Below are positions 25,704 to 34,352 of a DNA stretch of 64,000 nucleotides, piece after piece. A model generated the notes under the pieces. The model had not been told where the DNA came from. It worked only from the letters and a program-made list of their open reading frames with translations, and searched no databases. Each line of letters starts with the position of its first letter. Positions within the stretch are counted from its first letter, which is position 1. Both the position numbers and the translations under genes were made by a program. This DNA comes from an uncultured Candidatus Saccharibacteria bacterium (GTDB lineage: Bacteria > Patescibacteriota > Saccharimonadia > Saccharimonadales > Saccharimonadaceae). The stretch is taken from the NCBI GenBank assembly GCA_938036785.1, contig CALHWE010000014.1:1-64000 (forward strand), written 5' to 3'.

Positions 25704-25716
25704 GGTGGAGTGCTAA
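25690..25716. promoter_or_regulatory. CIRCE operator (HrcA binding site)
   Basis: TTAGCACTC, 9 bases, GAGTGCTAA: a perfect match to the CIRCE consensus bound by the heat-shock repressor HrcA. Its position across the clpC -35 element implies repression by promoter occlusion. Confidence 0.95.
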
Positions 25717-25726
25717 TAATACGCAA

Positions 25727-25752
25727 AACCCTACTCTATCATGAGCAGGGTT
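25727..25752 (-). terminator. nusA terminator hairpin
   Basis: AACCCTGCTC and GAGTAGGGTT (minus strand) form a 10-bp stem with one G-U and a 6-base loop, followed by only a few T. It lies between nusA and the clpC promoter. Confidence 0.6.
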
Positions 25753-25776
25753 AGCGTGCCGCAGCGCTTTGCAACT

Positions 25777-26892
25777 TTACGCTTGGTTTTCAATGGCGCT
25801 AAAGAGATCATCCTCGATATTCTTGCGTGGCTTGCGCTCAGCTGGCTGGCTTGCTGCCGTCTCGATATCAAGCTCAAAGCCCGTAAGGCGGCTTGCCAAG
25901 CGAACATTCTGCCCACTACGACCAATCGCGATCGACTGCTGGTCTTCCGTCACATATACCTTGGCGTGCTTGTGCTCGCGGTCAATCTCGACCCGCACTA
26001 CCTCGGCAGGGCTGAGGGCGTTGCGAATGTACGTGTCGGTATTTTCGTCGTACATAATGATATCGATCTTTTCTTGGTCACCAATCTCATTAACGACGGC
26101 GTTGACCCGTGTGCCATGCCCACCAACAAAGGTACCAACAGGGTCGATCCCTGGCACGGTGCTCAGAACAGCCAGCTTAGTGCGGCGACCTGCTTCGCGA
26201 GCGATCCCCTTAATCTCAACTGCCCCTGTCTCGAGCTCTGGTACCTCCTGGCGGAAGAGATACTCGATAAAGGCTTCGTTACCACGGCTCAGGATAAGCT
26301 GTGGACCACGATTGTCGCGCTCGATATCCTTGATGAATACCTTGATGCGACTGCCTGGCACATAGCGCTCACCTTGGATCTGTTCGCTTTGCGGCAAGAT
26401 GCCAGTTGCCTTGCCCAGTTCAACGCGCACGACGCGTGGCTCAACCCGCTGAACAATACCCGTCACAACGGTACCAATCTTGTCTTCGAACTCTGCAAGC
26501 ACCACCTCGCGCTCAGCTTCGCGCAAGCGCTGCAACACCACCTGCTTGGCAGTCTGGGCTGCCACACGGCCAAAGCTCGTCACATTATGCACTTCCTCAA
26601 CGGTACCGCCCAGCTCGGCATCGGGGTTTGTCGCCCGTGCTTCTTCTAGGCTGATCTCTGTCGATGGGAAGTTAACTTCTTCAACGATCTCACGAATGAC
26701 GAACACCTTGGCTGTACCGTCGTTGAGGTTGAGCTCTGCCCGGACGTTTTGGTCGCGCTCGCCATTGTCGCGGCGCCACGCGGCAGCAATTGCTTGCTCG
26801 ATCACGCCCAGAACTGTCTCCTCAGGCAAGTTCTTCTCGTCTGCGATTGTGCGCAAGGCCAGTGCGAGCTGCTTGATATTCAGGTCTTCCAT
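25777..26892 (-). CDS. nusA: Transcription factor NusA
   Basis: 371 residues. The N-terminal RNA-polymerase-binding domain (VLGVIEQAIAAAWRRD) is followed by an S1 domain (GTVVTGIVQRVEPRVVRVELG), then KH1 (GIDPVGTFVGGHGTRVNAVVNEI) and KH2 (IAIGRSGQNVRLASRLTGFE). NusA modulates pausing, termination and antitermination. It lacks the C-terminal acidic repeats of some proteobacterial NusA, as in most other phyla. The ATG has an upstream AAAGGAG. It stands alone rather than in a rimP-nusA-infB cluster. Confidence 0.95.
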   Translation of the reverse strand: MEDLNIKQLALALRTIADEKNLPEETVLGVIEQAIAAAWRRDNGERDQNVRAELNLNDGTAKVFVIREIVEEVNFPSTEISLEEARATNPDAELGGTVEEVHNVTSFGRVAAQTAKQVVLQRLREAEREVVLAEFEDKIGTVVTGIVQRVEPRVVRVELGKATGILPQSEQIQGERYVPGSRIKVFIKDIERDNRGPQLILSRGNEAFIEYLFRQEVPELETGAVEIKGIAREAGRRTKLAVLSTVPGIDPVGTFVGGHGTRVNAVVNEIGDQEKIDIIMYDENTDTYIRNALSPAEVVRVEIDREHKHAKVYVTEDQQSIAIGRSGQNVRLASRLTGFELDIETAASQPAERKPRKNIEDDLFSAIENQA

Positions 26893-26996
26893 ATTACATT
26901 ACTCCTTTCTATGAAAAACTCCGACCTGCCGGCCGGATATCTACCCACCAGTGTAGCGAATAGCGCGAAGGATGTCAAATGGAATGGCGGAGGTTC

Positions 26997-27632
26997 TTAT
27001 TCAACAATCGTCAACATATCACGGAGTTCAGCTATAACCCATCGTGCGTACCTAGCAGCGGGTGAGCCAGCAAAGGTTGCCCCATTGCCTGTCACTGTAA
27101 AGAGCGGTATGTCGTTCGCTCCATCGCCTACGACCAAGCAGTCACCCAGCGAGACCTGCTGCTCGGCAGCCAGTTGGTGGAGTTGCTCCACCTTAGCCGC
27201 CGCATCGTTATCTGGTGCATCAATCTGGCACAGCATGTCTTGATCATTAAAGATAAAATGATTGCTCGCGCGCCAAAGTGCGACGCCAAGCTGCTCTGCT
27301 ACCATGCTTACCAAGATATCCATCGCACCAGAGTTAATAGCCACACGGTAACCCCGCGCTTGAAGCGCTGCAACAACCATCTGGGCGTGCGGCATGTAGG
27401 TATATTGACTAAGGATGTGCTGCACCACCACGCGGCGACAGTCGCCCCGTTGCCGATACCGCTGCAACAGCCAGGCTTGGCCTTCGGCATCAGTTATCTC
27501 GCCTCGAGCAGCACGCGCCATCAAGGCAGTATCTTCTTCTGGTGTGATACCCATGGCGAGATTGAGATTGCGCCAAGAGTTGTCGCGAATCAAGGTGTGA
27601 TTGAGGTCGAATACAATAAGCTTTGGCTGCAT
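26997..27632 (-). CDS. HAD-family phosphatase, phosphoserine-phosphatase-like
   Basis: 211 residues from the ATG at 27632. HAD motif I is FDLNHTLI: the first Asp is present, but the second catalytic position is Asn rather than Asp. Motif II is AINSG and motif IV is VVGDGANDIPLF; a Lys of motif III is plausible in the DNDAAAKVEQL segment. Architecture resembles SerB-like phosphatases acting on small phosphomonoesters. The Asn substitution could weaken or alter catalysis. It overlaps the upstream secreted nuclease gene as TAATG, so the two are cotranslated. Confidence 0.75.
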   Translation of the reverse strand: MQPKLIVFDLNHTLIRDNSWRNLNLAMGITPEEDTALMARAARGEITDAEGQAWLLQRYRQRGDCRRVVVQHILSQYTYMPHAQMVVAALQARGYRVAINSGAMDILVSMVAEQLGVALWRASNHFIFNDQDMLCQIDAPDNDAAAKVEQLHQLAAEQQVSLGDCLVVGDGANDIPLFTVTGNGATFAGSPAARYARWVIAELRDMLTIVE

Positions 27633-28318
27633 TAGCCAGGTACTCCCTGCCCAGGACACGTAGCGAGGACGCGCTGCATGGCGGCTTTTTCGCCTGTGGT
27701 GACCCAGAGGTGATATTTGCGCTTAACGGCAATCTGCCGGGCAATGTATTGGCAGCGAAACGGCTTATGGCTAGGCAGCCACGTCGCGGCATCGCCATCA
27801 CCCTTTTGCTGGTTGGCCGGGCCATCAACCGCCAGAAGCTCAAGTGGATCATTGGCAAGCTGCTGCCGCTGCTCACTACTGAGCTGCTGTGCACCAGTTT
27901 GCCAGGCATTACTCAGAGCAACAACATGGTCGATCTGCACCGCAGTGCTCGTGCCGCTCCCTCGGCTCCCTCGCTGAAAGGTGATGCGCTTGCCTGTGTA
28001 TGGGTCGTCGAGCTGACCACTCGCTACTTTACAGTTACCACTCACCACCGCCTGCTTGAGGTCGCGCGCGAGGATGATATTGCGCGTATCGCAGCCACTC
28101 GTCGTTGCCCAGCCCGCACCAAATTGGCTACGCACATACCCAGTCTTGGGCGCACGGCCCTTAACGGGCAATGCCTCCAGTGCTACTAGCGCCTCGCCAT
28201 TACCCTGTGGCGAGTGGCTTGATTGCGCTAACTGCCACGCTGCATATATCGCGAGCGCAACAATGACAATACCAGCGAGCAAAAACATCGTTATGACGCG
28301 GCGACGGCGATATTCCAT
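27632..28318 (-). CDS. Secreted/membrane-anchored HNH nuclease (DUF1524/GmrSD C-terminal type)
   Basis: 228 residues from the ATG at 28318, set by a TATGAT box (28325-28330) 6 bases upstream. A basic head and one hydrophobic helix (about 8-28) send the rest outside. The catalytic region has VQIDHVVALSNAW and NQQKGDGDAATWLPSH, the H-N-H-like layout of DUF1524 nucleases, and a Cys pair (SGCDTR, ISGNCKV region) that could be a disulfide. Such nucleases degrade extracellular DNA; for an organism with little nucleotide synthesis that would supply nucleotides. This role is inference. Confidence 0.85.
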   Translation of the reverse strand: MEYRRRRVITMFLLAGIVIVALAIYAAWQLAQSSHSPQGNGEALVALEALPVKGRAPKTGYVRSQFGAGWATTSGCDTRNIILARDLKQAVVSGNCKVASGQLDDPYTGKRITFQRGSRGSGTSTAVQIDHVVALSNAWQTGAQQLSSEQRQQLANDPLELLAVDGPANQQKGDGDAATWLPSHKPFRCQYIARQIAVKRKYHLWVTTGEKAAMQRVLATCPGQGVPG

Positions 28319-28386
28319 AATCATATCATAGCATAGCATAGGGTCAATTTGTGGCGGGCTCATGCACATTCCGGTATACTAGTTTT

Positions 28387-30912
28387 ATGCAACAGGTTAC
28401 TCATCTCATCGACTTTTTTATACCAACTCACTATCAGCTGGCGCTGGATATCGATCGCCAGCAGCGGCACTTCACAGGGCACGTGACAATCACTGGCGAG
28501 ACAACGCAGGCCGATATGCCAATTAAATTACACGCCAAAGACCTCACGATCACCAGCGCAACGATCGACGGCCAGTCAGCCTCTGTGGAGCATAATAAGG
28601 ATGAGGTCTCGCTACACTTGCCAACGCTGAGTGTCAGCACTCATACCATTACTCTCGCGTATGAAGCAGCAATTACTGACTCACTCCATGGTCTCTACCC
28701 CTGTTATTATCAGCACGACGGCGCGAAGAAGGAATTGCTTATGACGCAGTTCGAGAGCCATCATGCGCGCGAGGTTTTCCCCTGTATTGATGAGCCTGCT
28801 GCCAAAGCGACCTTCGACATAACCGTCACAACTGAGTCAGGCATCACGGTGCTTGGCAATATGCCCGTGCAAACGCAGCAGGAAGCAGATGGTCGGCTCA
28901 CTACTACCTTTACCCAAACGCCACGCATGAGCACCTACCTAGTGGCACTCGTGATGGGTGAGCTGCAGCACATCACTGGTCAGACGAAAGACGGTGTAGA
29001 GGTGTCGGTCTGGGCTACGCCAGCGCAAGCCCCTGTGAGCCTCGATTTCGCTCTCGAGCATGCCATCCGCTCGATCGAGTTCTTTAATGAATACTTCGAC
29101 ACGCCCTATCCCTTGCCTAAGTCCGACCACGTTGCGGTACCAGACTTTAGCAGTGGTGCGATGGAGAACTGGGGGCTCATTACCTACCGTGAGTCTGCCC
29201 TGCTGGCTGACCCAGCCACGACGACCATCGCCGACAAGCAATACATCGCCACCGTCATTAGCCACGAGCTCAGCCATCAGTGGTTTGGCAACCTCGTGAC
29301 GATGAAGTGGTGGGATAACCTCTGGCTCAACGAGAGCTTTGCCAACATGATGGAATATCTGGCGGTCGATGCCATCCACCCCGAGTGGCACGTGTGGACA
29401 GATTTTTGCAACCACGAGGGTGCGCTGGCCTTTGGCCGTGACGCAATTGATGGTGTGCAGCCCGTCCAAACAGCTGTTCATCATCCGGATGAGATTAGCA
29501 CGCTCTTTGACGGAGCGATCGTCTATGCTAAGGGTGGGCGCCTCCTCTATATGCTCATGCATTGGCTGGGCGAAGACGCCTTTCGCACTGGTTTGCAAGC
29601 ATACTTTGCCACCCATGCCTATGGCAATGCCGAGGGTGACGACTTATGGCACGCGCTGAGCCAAGCCAGCGGGCGCGATGTTGCCGCACTGATGAACCAC
29701 TGGATCCGCACGCCTGGCTACCCAGTTGTCACAGCTTCGCTCAGCGGTTCGCAGCTCATGCTTGAGCAGCAGCGCTTCTTTATTGGCCCACACGCGGCCG
29801 ATGACACCACGTGGCAGATCCCCCTCCATAGCTCATCACCAGCCATGCCAGCACTGCTCACCACACAGCGCACAGTAGTAGAGCATAGTCTGGATGAGCC
29901 AATCCTTCTCAATCACGGCAATGTCTCGCACTTCATCACACAGTATGACGACGTATTGTTAGAGCGCTTGCTTGGCCAAGTGCGGCGCGGTGAGCTATCT
30001 GTCGTCGATCGTTCACTCTTACTGACTCAACAGCTGTTACTGGCTCGGAGTGGTCGCGTATCGAGCGCCAGCTTACTTACCCTCCTCGACGCTTACCGCA
30101 ATGAGACAGACGAGCATGTCTGGAGTGTGATGTCGTCAGTGGTTGCCCACCTCAAGCTCTTCGTTGAGCCACACAGCCCTGCCGAGCAGGTACTGCGGCA
30201 GTTTGTGGGCCAGCTCGCTCAGCAAAGTTATGATCGCCTTGGCTGGAGTGCGCGCCCTGGTGAGCCTGAGAATGACACCAAGCTGCGATCGACGATCATC
30301 GCGCACATGCTCTATAGCGAGCAACCCGCGGTGATTGCCGAGGCGCAGCAGCGCTATGCGGTAGGCGGCCTATTGGCTCTCGATAGCGAGCTACGCAGCT
30401 TGATTGCCAGTAGCGTTGTCCGCCACAGCCAGCAGCCCCAACAGCTGATAGATGAGCTTCTGGCACACTATCGGGCAACTGCCAGTAGCGACTTGCGCCA
30501 AGACATCGCCAGTGCCGTGACGAGTACGCGCGACGATGCAAGTATTCGCAAGCTCCTTGCTCTCATGATGGATACCGAGACAGTTCGCACCCAGGACACC
30601 GTCTTTTGGTTTGTTTACTTGCTGCGCAACCGTGATGCACGAGATGCTACGTGGCAATGGCTGCAAGATAATTGGCAGTGGATTGAAGAGCACTTCGGCA
30701 GCGACAAGAGCTTCGACTACTTCCCTCGCTATGCTGGCAACATCCTCGCTTCGCGCCAACAGCTGAGCGAATATCAGCGTTTCTTTGCACCACTGCGCAA
30801 TGAGCCAGCCCTCACCCGCGTGATAGATATGGGTATCACAGACATTACTGCCCGCGTCGAGCTCATTGAGCGCGATGGCCCAGCAGTTGTAGCAGCGCTC
30901 ACGAAGGTATAG
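28387..30912 (+). CDS. pepN: Aminopeptidase N (M1 family)
   Basis: 841 residues. Zinc site HELSHQWFGN with the third ligand Glu in NLWLNESFANMMEY, and the exopeptidase motif GAMENWG, near residues 260-320. An N-terminal beta-sandwich and a helical C-terminal domain complete the M1 fold. No signal peptide, so it trims peptides in the cytoplasm, matching amino-acid scavenging. TATACT (28375-28380) ends 6 bases before the ATG, so the mRNA is probably leaderless. Confidence 0.95.
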   Translation: MQQVTHLIDFFIPTHYQLALDIDRQQRHFTGHVTITGETTQADMPIKLHAKDLTITSATIDGQSASVEHNKDEVSLHLPTLSVSTHTITLAYEAAITDSLHGLYPCYYQHDGAKKELLMTQFESHHAREVFPCIDEPAAKATFDITVTTESGITVLGNMPVQTQQEADGRLTTTFTQTPRMSTYLVALVMGELQHITGQTKDGVEVSVWATPAQAPVSLDFALEHAIRSIEFFNEYFDTPYPLPKSDHVAVPDFSSGAMENWGLITYRESALLADPATTTIADKQYIATVISHELSHQWFGNLVTMKWWDNLWLNESFANMMEYLAVDAIHPEWHVWTDFCNHEGALAFGRDAIDGVQPVQTAVHHPDEISTLFDGAIVYAKGGRLLYMLMHWLGEDAFRTGLQAYFATHAYGNAEGDDLWHALSQASGRDVAALMNHWIRTPGYPVVTASLSGSQLMLEQQRFFIGPHAADDTTWQIPLHSSSPAMPALLTTQRTVVEHSLDEPILLNHGNVSHFITQYDDVLLERLLGQVRRGELSVVDRSLLLTQQLLLARSGRVSSASLLTLLDAYRNETDEHVWSVMSSVVAHLKLFVEPHSPAEQVLRQFVGQLAQQSYDRLGWSARPGEPENDTKLRSTIIAHMLYSEQPAVIAEAQQRYAVGGLLALDSELRSLIASSVVRHSQQPQQLIDELLAHYRATASSDLRQDIASAVTSTRDDASIRKLLALMMDTETVRTQDTVFWFVYLLRNRDARDATWQWLQDNWQWIEEHFGSDKSFDYFPRYAGNILASRQQLSEYQRFFAPLRNEPALTRVIDMGITDITARVELIERDGPAVVAALTKV

Positions 30913-31080
30913 CGAGACGCGAACCACGTGCCTGCATTTCCCAATACTATTCGCTTTTTGCCAATGCAAGCTAATCTATCAGAAAACAATGCGCTCCTGC
31001 ACTCTACCGAACAAAGCAGTAGGAAGGTGTGATCGCGCAGAAAAATATAGATCTATACACCTTAGGTCGCAAAACCGTCA

Positions 31081-32055
31081 CTACTCAACGGTTTCAATCC
31101 GCACTACCCGCGGTGGGCTGCCACTGGTAGCAATCGCAATAAGCTGGAGATTCATGGTGGTGATGTGCTCGTGGTGCGCATAGAACCGCGCGGCATAGTG
31201 CATTTGGTTGCGCTTCTTGCGCGTAATTGCCGCGAGGCCATCGCCTGCATAGTCATCTGTGCGGTGCTTTACCTCAGCAAAATATAGTGTATCGTCACGC
31301 TTCGAGATGATATCGATCTCGCAATATTTCGTCCGCCAATTGCGCGCCACAATCTGATGGCCGCGCTGCTGCAAAGCACCTGCTGCAGCCGCTTCGCCAG
31401 CATGGCCACGTGTGGTCGTTGTATCAGCTTGCTGCGTGATGTGTGCCTCGTCTGCTGGGCGAGAACTATCACTACGGTAGTGCTGAAGTGGTTTGAAGCT
31501 CAGCCGATGCAGTAGCGTTACTCCATGGGCGGCAATTGCTGCTCGGTGCTGCGCCGTGCCATAGCCAGCATGCGCCGCAAAGCCATAGCCAGGGTAGAGT
31601 GCATCTTGCGCGGCCATATACTGGTCACGCGCCACCTTCGCAATGATCGACGCCGCTGAGACACTTGGCACCAGCGCATCTGCCTTAGGTAGCATCGTGA
31701 CGTACCGCTCTAGTGCTGTCCCAGCCAAGAAGTTCACCCTGCCGTCGATCACAATCTCTGTGAGCGCAATAGCTTTCTCACGGCATTGTTTCTGCACCGC
31801 TTCCACCGCTCGCCGCGTTGCTAGGCGGAGGGCATCGCTCATCCCCACCTCATCCAGCTCCGCCGCACTTACCCAGCCAAGTGCATACGCCGCTGCCTGC
31901 TCTTGGATGAGTTGAGCAAGGGCTTCGCGGCGTTTTTTCGTTAATTTCTTGCTGTCATCCAGGCCATCTATTGCCGCACCACCCAACACCACTGCGCCAA
32001 CCACCAGCGGGCCCGCCCATGGCCCACGCCCAACTTCGTCTATTCCGAGTATCAT
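31081..32055 (-). CDS. rnhB: RNase HII fused to a YraN (UPF0102) domain
   Basis: 324 residues. Residues 1-200 are RNase HII: GIDEVGRGPWAG (first acidic pair), VIDGRVNFL and SVSAASIIAKVARD. A short linker leads to a YraN domain at about 218-324 with RGHAGEAAAAGALQQRGHQIV, EIDIIS and FAEVKHRT, the nuclease-fold core of the UPF0102 family. RNase HII nicks RNA in RNA-DNA hybrids; YraN function is unknown. The two genes are often neighbours, and here they are one protein. A GACAAT box ends 6 bases before the ATG. Confidence 0.92.
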   Translation of the reverse strand: MILGIDEVGRGPWAGPLVVGAVVLGGAAIDGLDDSKKLTKKRREALAQLIQEQAAAYALGWVSAAELDEVGMSDALRLATRRAVEAVQKQCREKAIALTEIVIDGRVNFLAGTALERYVTMLPKADALVPSVSAASIIAKVARDQYMAAQDALYPGYGFAAHAGYGTAQHRAAIAAHGVTLLHRLSFKPLQHYRSDSSRPADEAHITQQADTTTTRGHAGEAAAAGALQQRGHQIVARNWRTKYCEIDIISKRDDTLYFAEVKHRTDDYAGDGLAAITRKKRNQMHYAARFYAHHEHITTMNLQLIAIATSGSPPRVVRIETVE

Positions 32056-32314
32056 ACTACGATTGTCTCATATTTCATAGCACTATGTATACTGCCGAGC
32101 TGCGGGCTAGTTCAGTGCCGCGCTATACCAGCAACCATGCCAAACTATTGAGCACCGCTCTGCAGTATGTGATGTATAATATACAACCTTTATCTCTGTT
32201 TTTATTCGTATTGCTTGCTGATTTGCCTACTTTCTGTTGCGAGAGCATAACTAATCCATTACAATCAAGGCGTACCCTCGGCTTAGCAACTATTACTTCA
32301 TCATAAGGAGGAAT

Positions 32315-32665
32315 ATGACAAAAATGCTTTGGCACACGCTTTTTGCTACCGGAGTGATTGCATGTGCCATTCCTGGGTGTGCTGGCATCCCCACCGGGCC
32401 AGTTGCAGCAGTGCCAGTGTATACCATACAGCCACACGAGGTGTGTACGCATCAGCACCATACAGGTGCGTATACGCTTGATAAGAGCAATCCATACGGG
32501 TGGTCGTGCTACAATCTCGCCTACTCGATATCACTCTTCTCGGGCTTCACATTCACACCCAAGGGCAGCCTCAATATGCAGGCATATTGTACAGCTCGCC
32601 ATCACGGCACACGTGCTATCGTCGACCGTCAGCAAGCTCAACCAACCTGGCAATGCGTGCCATAG
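32315..32665 (+). CDS. Small secreted Cys-rich (lipo)protein
   Basis: 116 residues. A typical export signal: basic start, hydrophobic core LFATGVIA, and a lipobox-like VIAC with Cys at 17. The mature part has five further cysteines (PGC, VC, SC, YC, QC), histidine clusters and several aromatic residues, suggesting a disulfide-held extracellular domain. Strong ribosome site AAGGAGGAAT precedes the ATG. No recognisable family. It may be exposed at the cell surface. Confidence 0.65.
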   Translation: MTKMLWHTLFATGVIACAIPGCAGIPTGPVAAVPVYTIQPHEVCTHQHHTGAYTLDKSNPYGWSCYNLAYSISLFSGFTFTPKGSLNMQAYCTARHHGTRAIVDRQQAQPTWQCVP

Positions 32666-32743
32666 CATTCACCACACAAAAGATAGAACAAATAAACTGT
32701 ATAGCGTCATAGTAATAACACGAAAGGATCATTCATACCCACC

Positions 32744-32953
32744 ATGGAAATTACCGGGCCAGCACCACTCCTCATACTAGCAGTTACGCTTAACGCCGCG
32801 TATTTTATCTTGTTGATCTGTGGCATTTGTTGGGTCATCCGGCAGGGCCGACGCACCAAGCAGATCAAACGGCACGTGGCTGCGATCGACGAGAATCTCG
32901 AGGCAATTTGTACTATTCTCACTGAGCAAGCAGAATCTCGCAAGACAAAGTAA
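32744..32953 (+). CDS. Small single-helix membrane protein
   Basis: 69 residues: a hydrophobic helix (about 8-32) followed by a basic RQGRRTKQIKRH stretch and a short amphipathic helix. It lies downstream of the Cys-rich gene on the same strand and ahead of a terminator. No strong Shine-Dalgarno. Function unknown. Confidence 0.5.
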   Translation: MEITGPAPLLILAVTLNAAYFILLICGICWVIRQGRRTKQIKRHVAAIDENLEAICTILTEQAESRKTK

Positions 32954-32976
32954 TAGCATCTCGTATACGAAGTATA

Positions 32977-33001
32977 AAAGCCACCCTCAAGCGGTGGCTT
33001 T
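32977..33001. terminator. Bidirectional terminator
   Basis: AAAGCCACC/GGTGGCTTT with a 7-base loop, between the converging genes at 32953 and 33028. Confidence 0.8.
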
Positions 33002-33027
33002 ATGCTCGTGCTAAGTCGTTCAGCCAT

Positions 33028-33513
33028 TTACGTATCGCGGCGAACAATCCGCTGCCACCCCGCCGCGCCCAGCGACACCAGCCAGACAAGGAGCGCCCCA
33101 GCGGTGTTGGCCGCGATATCCCAGTTGGTGTCATCCAGCGGCAAGCGAGCTACGCCAGTCTTCGCCACCAGCAGCTCAAATAGCTCATTCATACAGCCAA
33201 GCGCTGATACCAACGCAAACAGCGAAAATGCTTCCACTAGCCAATACCGATGCCAACCCAGCGCATGCTTGAGGTAGAGCCACAAGCAGCCAGTAAATAT
33301 CCCACCACCAATGAAGTGGGTATTAAACGCCGTGTCTTGCCCATCGATCAACGGCGATGGTACATACCACGAGATAAAGAACAACCCACACGCCAGATAC
33401 AGTAGCCAACGGTAGCGTCGCTCGTGCGCATAGCCATAATGCTGCAAGATAGGCGGTATACTACTCGCCAAGACAACTGGTATAACAATCGAGACAATGG
33501 TAAAGATACTCAT
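33028..33513 (-). CDS. Membrane protein, VanZ/YjdF-like
   Basis: 161 residues with five hydrophobic segments. The conserved-looking part is MNELFELL and DTNWDIAANTAGALL, an Asp-Asn pattern in a membrane helix that recalls VanZ or YjdF/DUF2238 proteins. Family assignment is tentative. TATACT (33520-33525) ends 6 bases before the ATG, so it is probably leaderless. Confidence 0.6.
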   Translation of the reverse strand: MSIFTIVSIVIPVVLASSIPPILQHYGYAHERRYRWLLYLACGLFFISWYVPSPLIDGQDTAFNTHFIGGGIFTGCLWLYLKHALGWHRYWLVEAFSLFALVSALGCMNELFELLVAKTGVARLPLDDTNWDIAANTAGALLVWLVSLGAAGWQRIVRRDT

Positions 33514-33604
33514 ACTTCTAGTATAGCATCCACCATAAGGTGGCTGCTATAAGCCTGCTCAATATCATTAATTAGTACAACCAAACAGACTGAAGATTCA
33601 GCCT

Positions 33605-33632
33605 CAATACAAATCCGCCCCTGATATAGAGG
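33605..33632 (-). terminator. rplS terminator hairpin
   Basis: TCCGCC/GGCGGA stem (minus strand) followed by a short T-rich stretch, about 30 bases after the rplS stop. Confidence 0.5.
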
Positions 33633-33663
33633 CGGATACAAAAGCTTTCTTATAGAGGCTATT

Positions 33664-34185
33664 CTACGCAGCTTCGTGGCGAGCGGCAACCTCGGCAGCC
33701 TTGGCATCAAGCTCAGCTTGCTTGGCGTCTTCTGCAGCCTTTTTCTCGGCAGCTTCTTTAGCCTTTTCTTCTTTGAGGCGGGCAGCTTCAGCCTCAGCAT
33801 GAGCATCGTGCACGTTGTTCACCGCCTCGCGGTCAAACTGTACGGCAGTCAGGCGAGCCGACTTACCACTGCGGCCACGCAGGTAGCTCAGGAAGTTGCG
33901 GCGCACCTTAGCGCGGCGCATCACCTCGACCTTCTCAACGAGTGGACTGTGCAGCAAGAACGACTTCTCTACCCCCACACCGCTGGTAATCTTGCGTACG
34001 GTAATACGGCTGGTGTGCTGACCCTTGTTGTCGGTGCGAATTACCACACCTTCAAACATCTGGATGCGCTCTTTGTTGCCTTCTTTGATTTTTTGGTGGA
34101 CGCGGACCGTGTCGCCGCTCCGCACATCAACAACGGCAGGCTTCTTCTGCTGGTCATTGACTTTTTGGATCAGTGCAAAACTCAT
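33664..34185 (-). CDS. rplS: Ribosomal protein L19 with C-terminal extension
   Basis: 173 residues against about 115 for typical L19. Residues 1-115 carry the L19 core (SGDTVRVHQKIKEGNKERIQ, FEGVVIR, GVGVEKSFLLHSPLVEKVEV, RAKVRRNFLSYLR). The final 55-60 residues are Ala/Glu/Lys-rich (EAEAARLKEEKAKEAAEKKA...), likely a long charged helix. L19 sits at the subunit interface. AGAGAGAAAG lies before the ATG. Confidence 0.95.
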   Translation of the reverse strand: MSFALIQKVNDQQKKPAVVDVRSGDTVRVHQKIKEGNKERIQMFEGVVIRTDNKGQHTSRITVRKITSGVGVEKSFLLHSPLVEKVEVMRRAKVRRNFLSYLRGRSGKSARLTAVQFDREAVNNVHDAHAEAEAARLKEEKAKEAAEKKAAEDAKQAELDAKAAEVAARHEAA

Positions 34186-34287
34186 GACTTTCTCTCTATT
34201 TAATTATTAGATGACAATTCAGTTATTGATTGTACCATATTTTGTGTGCAGGGAGAAGAGGGAGAGTAGTTTTTATAATCACTACTC

Positions 34288-34325
34288 AAAAAATAGTCTC
34301 TTTGTTGTTTTTACAGCAAAGAGAC
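34288..34325 (-). terminator. Terminator of the lipoprotein gene
   Basis: GTCTCTTTG/CAAAGAGAC stem followed on the minus strand by TATTTTTTG, then a second hairpin GAGTAGT/ACTACTC. Confidence 0.85.
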
Positions 34326-34352
34326 CATTATTTCTTAGCACAGAGCCTCTAT

